A stretch of 64,000 bases of DNA from Ficedula albicollis. Its lineage: Eukaryota > Chordata > Aves > Passeriformes > Muscicapidae. Location: assembly GCF_000247815.1 (NCBI RefSeq), contig NC_021673.1, positions 597,800-661,799 of the forward strand, read 5' to 3'. Both the position numbers and the translations under genes were made by a program. Positions 57,526 to 64,000 of this stretch are shown piece after piece. The notes beneath the pieces were generated by a model. That model saw only the letters and a program-made list of their open reading frames with translations. It was not told where the DNA came from and ran no database searches. Numbering within the stretch: position 1 is the first letter of the stretch; every line of letters begins with the position of its first letter.

Positions 57526-59372
57526 AGAACACAGACCAGAGTCAGGAAAAAACCCAGAACACGAGTCAGGGAAAAACAAAAATCCCCATGGGAACACCTG
57601 AGCTGCTGGGTTATGGCTGCACCTGCCAGAACACAGCACCAGAGTCAGGGAAAAAAAGAAACCCATGGAACACCTGACTTGCTGGGTTATGGCTGCCAGA
57701 ACACAGCACCAGAGTCAGGAAAAACACCAAAATCCCCATGGGAACATCTGAGCTGCTGGGTTATGGCTGGGAACACACAGGGACACCCCCTGGGTCTCCT
57801 CGTGCCTTCCAGCACCACCTCCTCCCCCTGTCACCAGTAGACCCCAGTTATTCCAGTCCTTATCCACTGCTGGAGCCTCTCCTGCTGCAGCCCCAGGTGC
57901 CCTGTGTGCATCCCTGCTGCCATCTGCTCCCAGGATGGGCTGTTTGTGCTCCTGCTGCCACACAGCTGGCAAGGGGCCAGAGCTGCTGGATGCTCTGCCA
58001 GGAGCAGATCCCTGGACAGGAATCCCAGCAAAGCAGCTTCCCCAGCGTGGCTGGGGCTGGAAGGCACCTCCAGCATGTCCCAGCTCCACTCCCTTCTCCT
58101 GGGCAGGGACACCTGGCCTGGGGCAGCCACACATTCCCTGGGAAAGCTCTTTGTGCCTCTACACAGCAAATGTGGAATCACCTGTGTGAGCCCAGCAGGT
58201 TTTCCAGGAGCAGGAAAAGTCATTCCAAACATGGTTTGTGCTGGTGGTGGGAGGGTCAGGGTCAGCTCTGGCACTCCTGACACAAAATCCTCCCACAAAT
58301 CCCAAATTCCTTCCAACTGGCCTCGTTCATTTTTCACACAGCATCTCCTAACACTGAGCTGCTAGCTCCAAACCAACATTTGTCACTTCACAGCACAATC
58401 AAACCTCTGCATTTAAGCTCCTATTTGCCTAAAATCCCCTCACAGGAGGTTTTTCAGTCAGTTTTTGTTTAATGTTTCAGCTGTCCAGAGGCAAGCTTTC
58501 CCAAATGATCAGTGCCAGAAGCACTGGCTCTCCTGCAGCTCCAGACAGCCCCAAGCTCTGCCCACCCTCTGTGCCCTCAACATCTCCCATCTATTGCTGA
58601 TGACCAAAAAATAACATTTCTACTGATTTTTTGAGTCACATCTAAAAATATCCTCCCCAGCCAGCAGAAAATGTATTAAATCTAAATTAGATATTCAGCT
58701 GAAGTCAGAAAGAAATAGAAAAAATTCAAAGTCCCTTCTAAAATGGTACTTAAGGATCCATTTAGATAAAACAAATATTTTAGTGAACCAAGCCAAAAGA
58801 ATGGAACCAGCCCTCATTTGGGTTTGACTTTGTTGTGGGGTTTTTAAGTGATATCATGATCTTCTCCAAAAGAAAACATAAAGATTCTGATTTTACACAT
58901 GACTAAGACTGTCAATAAATAGATATTAAAAGCAGTGTGGATGTTCCTTGGAGAATTATGGAAGTGAATGGGATAAAGTATTAGGAAACTGGATAACAAG
59001 TGGCACTGTGTATAAATATGTTAAAAATGGGGTTTCTTTTAAGAGAGTCTTTTAAAAGGACAGATTGAAAGGTACTTGTGAACAGATGTGACACCTGGGG
59101 CCACGGGCTGGACCTGGTGACCTCAGAGGGTTTTTCCCACCTAAACCCTTCCCTCACTGTGCTGTAACCACATCCTTAGGATTTTCCTGCAGCTAAAATT
59201 TGGAGACAGCAAAGAACCACAGACTCAGCTGGACTGGGACACAAGTGAGCAGATTTGCTGCTTGTCCCTCAGGTGTCCCCACAAAGCAGGGTCTGTGCAC
59301 ACCTTTGTTCCCCTGGGCAGAGGACATCCCATGCTCTCCCAGCAGCACAGGTCTGAGTGCTGCAGGATTTAC
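57526..59372. other. Intron remainder between exons E and F
   Basis: Degenerate copies of the 79-bp unit continue to about 57775 (GAACACCTGAGCTGCTGGG recurs with altered spacers). Unique sequence follows, with a short CR1-like stretch near 59085-59150 (GGGCTGGACCTGGTGACC). No exon seen. Confidence 0.75.
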
Positions 59373-59448
59373 CTGCTGTGGAGCCCTGAGGGGCTGCAGC
59401 CTCCCCTGGCAGTGCTGAGGCTGCAGCAGGAGCCTCCCCAGGGGCTGC

Positions 59449-59480
<32 letters not shown>

Positions 59481-59546
59481 GAGCCTCCCCAGGGGCTGCA
59501 GCTGCCGTGGGGCTCTCAGGCAGGCTGGTCCTGATGGCTTCTGTGG
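59373..59546 (-). CDS. MAP4: MAP4 exon E, Ala/Pro/Glu-rich, interrupted by a G run
   Basis: A 174-bp exon reading ATEAIRTSLPESPTAAAAPG, then GEAPAP, a run of proline, AAPGEAPAAASALPGEA and AAPQGSTA. The acceptor is CCCCTGCAG/CCAC and the donor is GCAG/GTAAATCC. Phase 1-1. The proline run is the 27-base poly-G at 59451-59477, flanked on both sides by the same roughly 25-bp repeat (GGAGGCTCCTGC with CTGCAGCCCCTGG). The true sequence there is probably more copies of that coding repeat rather than polyproline. The frame is kept across the run. Confidence 0.8.
59451..59477 (+). other. Poly-G run, 27 bases, inside exon E
   Basis: Flanked on both sides by AGGAGCCTCCCCAGGGGCTG, so it lies between two copies of a coding tandem repeat. 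Confidence 0.78.
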
Positions 59547-60342
59547 CTGCAGGGGGCACTGGGGAACAGAAACAGCTGCAATCAACATCTGGCATGAACA
59601 TCTGCAAAGGCCTTGGCACACAGAGCTGCCGGCGTGTGATGTGTCAGCCACCCTGGAACTCCCCTTCAGCATCCCATCCTCAGCTTTTCCTGCCCACTCT
59701 CAGGAAAATCATTGGTGCAGCAGCCAGGGAAACTCCTGAACCCCAGGAGAAGGGTAGAGCTGGGGAGGGCTGTGCTCCAAACCCACCCCCAGCTCCAGAA
59801 ACACTTCCCACCCCTGAGCAGGGTGAAACTGCTCTCAGCTTCTTCACAGAAATTAAGATCAAGTTTGGTAACACGCACAAACACGAGTTCCCAATGGGAA
59901 AATGTCCCAGTGGAGCTTCCAAGATTTAACTGTGACCAGAATTTAAAAATAATTGTAAAATCCCAGGAAGGTCTGGGTGGGAAGGGACCTCAAGGATCAC
60001 CCAGTGCCACCCCAGCCATGGCAGGGACACTTCCACTGCCCCAGGCTGCTCCAGCCCCAATGTCCCACCTGTGCCAGAGCCTCCCCACCCTCCCAGCCAG
60101 GAATTCCCTCCCAATATCCCTCCTAGCCCCACTCTCTTCCAGCTTAAAGCCATTCCCACTCCTCAAAGATGCATTTCCACTCTGATGTAAGCAGCACAAA
60201 CAGTGCTGCCCTTGCTCAGGTCCCCTGTGGCTGTCACACACTCGTGTCCCCTGAGGGGACAGACAGGGAGAGGAGCTGGTTCTGCTGCTCAGGAGCTCTC
60301 TACCAACATTTCCTGCAGATTCAGCTCAAAACTGTTCTTTAC
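59547..60342. other. Intron between exons D and E
   Basis: About 800 bases containing one reverse CR1 fragment; otherwise unique. Confidence 0.75.
59950..60150 (-). mobile_element. CR1 LINE 3' fragment, reverse
   Basis: GGGTGGGAAGGGACCTCAAG, CCAGCCATGGCAGGGACACT and AATTCCCTCCCAATATCCC, then CTTCCAGCTTAAAGCCATTC. Confidence 0.85.
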
Positions 60343-60417
60343 CTGGTGGCTCAACAAAGAAAGAGGTATCTGGTCCCTTCACGTCCTGCTGAGCTCCCAT
60401 CCAGTATTCTTCAGGTG
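60343..60417 (-). CDS. MAP4: MAP4 exon D, small projection-domain exon
   Basis: A 75-bp exon encoding APEEYWMGAQQDVKGPD, then TSFFVEPP. The acceptor is GTTCCCACAG/CACC with a pyrimidine tract; the donor is CCAG/GTAAAGAAC. Phase 1-1, joining exon C (GCA split) and exon E (GCC split) without a break. I do not recognise a specific mammalian counterpart for these 25 residues, so the call depends on splice signals, phase and location. It could be an avian cassette exon. Confidence 0.75.
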
Positions 60418-60724
60418 CTGTGGGAACAAACACAGTGAGCCCAGCCCTGACCCCACAGGGCTTTGACCTTCCCAGTGGAAGGTTTTGACTCTGCTGGGTT
60501 GGGAGTTCAATCTCAGGCAATTTTCAATTCCCTCTATTCTGTTCTTCCACGATTACTGGGAGGGAAATAATCCCCCATCAATTCCCTGCCATCAGACAAG
60601 AGTTAGAGCCAGCACTGAGCCCAGGAGCCAAGGGAGCAGCTCCTTTCCTCACTGGGACAAGTGGCTCTGGGCAGCCCTGCCTAAGCAGGGGGCTGGAAAA
60701 GCTCCATCCTGTGATCTCCCAGTG

Positions 60725-60915
60725 TAGAATCCCAGAATGGTTTGGGGCTGAAGGGATCTTAAAGCTCATCCCACGGGCAGGGACACCTGGGGCACTTCCA
60801 GGGGTCCAGAGACACCGCCAGGGGCCATGGGGCATTTCCAGGGGCACTGCCAGGGACACAGGGGCACTGCCAGGGGTCCAGGGGCAGCCACAGCTGCTCT
60901 GGGAATCCTGTGCCA
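60725..60915 (-). mobile_element. CR1 LINE 3' fragment, reverse, with internal repeats
   Basis: AATCCCAGAATGGTTTGGGG and AGGGATCTTAAAGCTCATCC, then short repeats around CCAGGGGCACTGCCAGGG, ending GGGCAGCCACAGCTGCTC. It lies in the intron between exons C and D, which is otherwise unique. Confidence 0.82.
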
Positions 60916-61095
60916 GGGCCTCACACCAGAACATTCCCCCTGATCCAACAGCTGTCCATGCCAAGAGGAAACCTTCCAATCTCGACTCAATTTATGTATC
61001 AACTCTCCACCGAGATTCTTCAGCACTCCTAAACTGGGATTTTCCAGCTGCTAACCTCCAAACCCAGGCAGTAAGAGAAAACATTTGCTTCTCAC

Positions 61096-61224
61096 CTGCT
61101 TTTCCTGGCAGGAATTCTGTGCCTGACTCGAGGCCCATGAAGGCTGATGGGTCCAGAGCCTCTGCAGGGGAATAGAGGGACCCCAGGAAAGGTTGTTCAG
61201 GTCCCATCATGGATCCATGTGGAG
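61096..61224 (-). CDS. MAP4: MAP4 exon C, projection domain
   Basis: A 129-bp exon reading APHGSMMGPEQPFLGSLYS, then PAEALDPSAFMGLESGTEF and LPGKA. It is preceded by a T-rich tract and CTTTAG and followed by G/GTGAGAAG. Phase 1-1. The Ser/Pro/Glu-rich character and the phrase ALDPSAF recall the VEALNSPHSESF stretch that follows exon B in mammalian MAP4, but similarity is low, as is normal for the fast-evolving projection domain. Assignment rests on position, phase and open frame between good splice sites. Confidence 0.85.
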
Positions 61225-61620
61225 CTAAAGAAATAAAAACACTTTTGTTCATCACCAGCCCCAATGAGTCCTCTCCTAAATTTCAAATCCTACCACACTT
61301 GGACTGTTCTGCTCAGATAAATCTGCATCAAATGTTAGTTCTGCTTCACAAACCAGCAATTCTGGATTTAACAGAACTTTCTGACAAGGTGTACGAGAGT
61401 AAACACAGGCAAATTATTTCCTTTGGCTTTCTGCTTCTGCTCCCATGAATTCCTGCTGGTAATCCCTTAATAATCCAATATAAATATAATAATCCAAGAG
61501 TGAAATCCTGAAGAGCACTTTGCTGAGTATCTACATTTTAGCCATTAAAACAAGAGCAGGGGGGAATAAAAGCTTGTGAATTCAGAACCAGAATTTCCAG
61601 TACAGAGAAGGGAGAGGGGG
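61225..61620. other. Intron between exons B and C, unique part
   Basis: About 400 bases of A/T-rich unique sequence next to the hexamer array. Confidence 0.7.
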
Positions 61621-61875
61621 GAAGAGGAAGAGGAAGAGGAAGAGGAAGAGGAAGAGGAAGAGGAAGAGGAAGAGGAAGAGGAAGAGGAAGAGGAAGAGGA
61701 AGAGGAAGAGGAAGAGGAAGAGGAAGAGGAAGAGGAAGAGGAAGAGGAAGAGGAAGAGGAAGAGGAAGAGGAAGAGGAAGAGGAAGAGGAAGAGGAAGAG
61801 GAAGAGGAAGAGGAAGAGGAAGAGGAAGAGGAAGAGGAAGAGGAAGAGGAAGAGGAAGAGGAAGAGGAAGAGGAG
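61621..61875. repeat. (GAAGAG)n array five bases from the exon B donor
   Basis: About 42 perfect GAAGAG hexamers. On the transcript this is (CUCUUC)n beginning five bases after GUGAG of the exon B donor. All-purine/all-pyrimidine mirror-symmetric tracts can form triplex DNA, and CU-rich RNA binds polypyrimidine-tract proteins; whether either happens here is unknown. Confidence 0.97.
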
Positions 61876-61880
61876 CTCAC

Positions 61881-61991
61881 CAAGGATGTCCCTGGCAGCC
61901 TCAGCATGGCCTGGGAACAGGGGCACGTTCTTCATGTCTGTGGGGAAGGGGAAATCTGGCAGGTTCTCCCCTCTGTGGATGCTGAAGGGGT
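61881..61991 (-). CDS. MAP4: MAP4 exon B, projection domain
   Basis: A 111-bp exon encoding DPFSIHRGENLPDFPFP, then TDMKNVPLFPGHAEAARDIL. The first Asp codon is split with exon A. Mammalian MAP4 has DPFKMYHDDDLADLVFP at the same point, so the match is good in both sequence and order. The acceptor is TCTCTCCAG/ACCCC and the donor is CTTG/GTGAGCTC. Phase 1-1. The intron turns into an uninterrupted CTCTTC-type pyrimidine repeat five bases after the donor, which is unusual and could influence use of this splice site. Confidence 0.92.
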
Positions 61992-62155
61992 CTGGAGAGA
62001 CACAAGCAGGCAGGGTCACAGCCAGGGGACAAGAACAAGTGATTGGAACAAGAGGATGAGGATGCACCATCCCAAGGAAAAGCTGATTTTGGGATTGTGC
62101 ACCAGGAGCAAAGTCCTTTGTAATTAGAATTTACACCCAACAGTAACATGGAGCA

Positions 62156-62925
62156 GGAATAGGGGCAGGAATGGGGACAGGAATGGGACAGAATTGGGGC
62201 AGAAATTGGACAGGAATGGGGCAGAATTGGGGACAGGAATGGGACAGGAATGGGGCAGAAATGGGGCAGAAATTGGACAGGAATGGGACAGGAATGGGAC
62301 AGGAATGGGGACAGAATTGGGGCAGAAATTGGACAGGAATGGGGCAGAATTGGGGACAGGAATGGGACAGGAATGGGGCAGAAATGGGGCAGAAATTGGA
62401 CAGGAATGGGACAGGAATGGGACAGGAATGGGGACAGAATTGGGGCAGAAATTGGACAGGAATGGGGCAGAATTGGGGACAGGAAGGGGACAGGAGCAGA
62501 GGCAGCAGTCCCTGAGGCCCCCAGGAGCCCAGGGCAGCTCTGCAGCTCCTACCAGCCATGTCCAGGGCTTTGGGCAGAAATGGGGCAGGAATTGGACAGG
62601 AATGGGACAGGAATGGGGACAGGAATGGGGACAGGAATGGGACAGGAATGGGGACAGGAACGGGGACAGGAACGGGACAGGAATGGGACAGAATTGGGGA
62701 CAGGAATGGGACAGGGATGGGGCAGAAATGGGGCAGGAATTGGACAGGAATGACAGAATTGGGGCAGGAATGGGGCAGGAATGGGGCAGGAATGGGGCAG
62801 AAATTGGACAGGAATGGGGCAGAATTGGGGCAGAATTGGGGGCAGGAATGGGACAGAATTGGGGACAGGAAGGGGACAGGAGCAGAGGCAGCAGTCCCTG
62901 AGGCCCCCAGGAGCCCAGGGCAGCT
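62156..62925. repeat. G-rich minisatellite (GGAATGGGACA type), two blocks
   Basis: Modules such as GACAGGAATGG, GGCAGAATTGGG and GGCAGAAATGG of about 11-13 bases form larger blocks; a block of about 125 bases recurs at 62220 and 62345. The plus strand is G-rich with many GGGG runs, a possible G-quadruplex context on the non-template strand. Confidence 0.95.
62477..62573 (-). pseudogene. MAP4: Duplicate of the end of exon A and its donor
   Basis: About 97 bases identical to 62862-62958: the last 20 bases of exon A (ending GCCCTGGACATGGCTG), its donor GTAGGAGCTG and the flanking intron. It has no acceptor of its own; the exon part is cut at its 5' side and fused to the minisatellite. It was probably carried along by expansion of the array. 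Confidence 0.9.
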
Positions 62926-62938
62926 CTGCAGCTCCTAC

Positions 62939-63052
62939 CAGCCATGTCCAGGGCTTTGAAGCACAGCTCCCTCTCCTCTGCTGGCCACGAGTCGTTCCGG
63001 TCCAGGAACTCCTTGTAGGACATCTTCTCATCCATGAGTTCTCCTGGGAATA
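62939..63052 (-). CDS. MAP4: MAP4 exon A, N-terminal projection domain
   Basis: A 114-bp internal exon, the most upstream one I can identify. It reads FPGELMDEKMSYKEF, then a Trp-Pro-Ala-Glu-Glu stretch, ending CFKALDMA. Mammalian MAP4 has a similar EFLEEKMAYQEY...NWPED...CF stretch shortly after its N-terminal acidic segment. The acceptor is CGTGTCAG before TATTCC and the donor is GCTG/GTAGGAG. Entry and exit phases are both 1, so skipping it keeps the frame. The downstream intron is filled with a purine-rich minisatellite that carries a copy of the end of this exon. No further MAP4 exon is recognisable between 63053 and 64000. Confidence 0.88.
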
Positions 63053-64000
63053 CTGACACGGGAGGAGAGAACCGGCTGGTCAGAAGGCAAATACTGAAAG
63101 CTTTCCAATGGACTGTTGCACCGTGTGGCACTGGGATGTGACATCCCCAGGTGACAGGGACTGGCAGCCAAACCAGAGACCCCAACATTCATTTTTTTTC
63201 TGCTTTGATGCAGCTCTTCAAACGCAAGGCACAGAATGATGGGGATTTCTGGGTCCTGAGAACAGACTCCCACCGAAGTGCTGCCCTGGTCCAGAGCCTC
63301 CAGCTGGACCAAAGGAACAGAACCCCAAGTCCTGAAGCTTTAAACAGGACAAACTCAGTGGAAAGGTCCAAAATTAGCACCCAGACTAATGACTTGTAGC
63401 TTTATTTCCATTTTAAGGAGGCCTGAACTTGTCTCTTCTGAGGACAGCATTAGAGTTTGAAACTGGTTCCAGTTTCTTCTGGGAAGAAACACAGAAATAT
63501 TTACAAATTCTCTCCTTCTCTGCTCTCTGCCAATACATCTCTTCATGCTTTTAGTATTTTTACCTTCACTTAGGCTGACAATACCTGCAAGCCTGGAGCT
63601 CAGGAGATGAAATTCATCCCAAAATACCCCTGGATATAACCCTTAATTCAGTGCAAAACTGCAGTAAATAAAAACAACCCCAGTGCTGAGGCACAGAAGG
63701 GAAGAATTCATTAAAAACATGACCCAGATCTGTAAAATCAACAACCTGGAGGGGTCAGGTGGGCTGGGAGCTCACAGCAAGGTAGGCAGGGATTCAACTC
63801 TAGAAATAATTAAAATAAATAAATAAATAAATAAATAAAGATGTGATTGAGAAATAAAGAATAAGATGAAAAATGGCCTTTGTGGGGCTTGGAGTTTGTT
63901 TTACATCACAAAACAAGGAAAGGCCACCAGTACAAAGCATCAGAGGGTTCAACAATTTGCTCAGAGTTTGGGTTTAGAGGAGCAGGAGGGGATTCCTTGG
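63053..64000. other. Intron upstream of exon A
   Basis: Mostly unique sequence. A short ATAA repeat of about 27 bases lies at 63813-63839. No earlier MAP4 exon is recognisable. Confidence 0.75.

Larger units (their letters stand above)
61992..62938. other. Intron between exons A and B
   Basis: Unique sequence to about 62155, then a GGAATGGGGCAGAATTGGGG-type minisatellite interrupted by a copy of the exon A border. Confidence 0.8.

Overview
This window is vertebrate nuclear DNA, most likely avian and probably from a songbird. Short exons with GT-AG borders lie in long introns. At least 14 fragments resemble CR1 LINE 3' ends, a family abundant in birds and other reptiles, and there are very many micro- and minisatellites. 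The species call is inference. I see no bacterial or viral genes.

One gene explains all the coding signal: microtubule-associated protein 4 (MAP4), on the minus strand, so it reads from high to low coordinates. The anchor is a 93-bp exon at 3051-3143 that encodes a tau/MAP2/MAP4 microtubule-binding repeat (VQIVSKK...[16 protein letters not shown]). Working back from it I place 16 exon-level features with compatible splice phases. The acidic projection domain lies at 63.05-59.4 kb in five small exons. A 747-bp exon of 16-residue repeats follows at 54.0-54.7 kb, then two small exons at 52.2-53.1 kb. A 4452-bp exon at 46.7-51.1 kb fits a long-isoform cassette. A CpG-rich segment at 33.9-35.8 kb looks like an alternative promoter with its own first coding exon. 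The basic proline-rich domain is at 19.7-10.0 kb, and the linker and first recognised repeat at 5.3-3.05 kb. The first exons, the rest of the repeat domain and the 3' UTR lie outside the window.

About a fifth of the window is tandem repeat. Large arrays are at 1-713 (36 bp), 3463-3899 (GGGAT), 6793-9735 (43 bp), 10.1-11.3 kb, 18.7-19.1 and 21.5-22.2 kb (AAT), 24.1-24.5 kb (GAT), 24.6-25.7 kb (15 bp), 33.36-33.87 kb (27 bp), 42.6-44.8 kb (GAGAGCAGG-like), 54.7-57.5 kb (79 bp) and 61.6-61.9 kb (GAAGAG). Ten pure poly-G runs of 27-1204 bases, all G on the plus strand, sit mostly inside tandem repeats or GC-rich exons. I read them as sequencing or assembly artefacts.

The most interesting pattern is that several arrays are built from exon-border sequence. 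The 79-bp array repeats the 3' splice site of the 747-bp exon about 35 times. The 27-bp array starts on the 5' splice site of the CpG-island exon. The end of the most upstream exon, donor included, is duplicated. A 42-copy pyrimidine hexamer begins five bases into another intron. Together with a run of phase-1 exons whose lengths are all multiples of three, this suggests a locus whose splicing could vary with repeat copy number.
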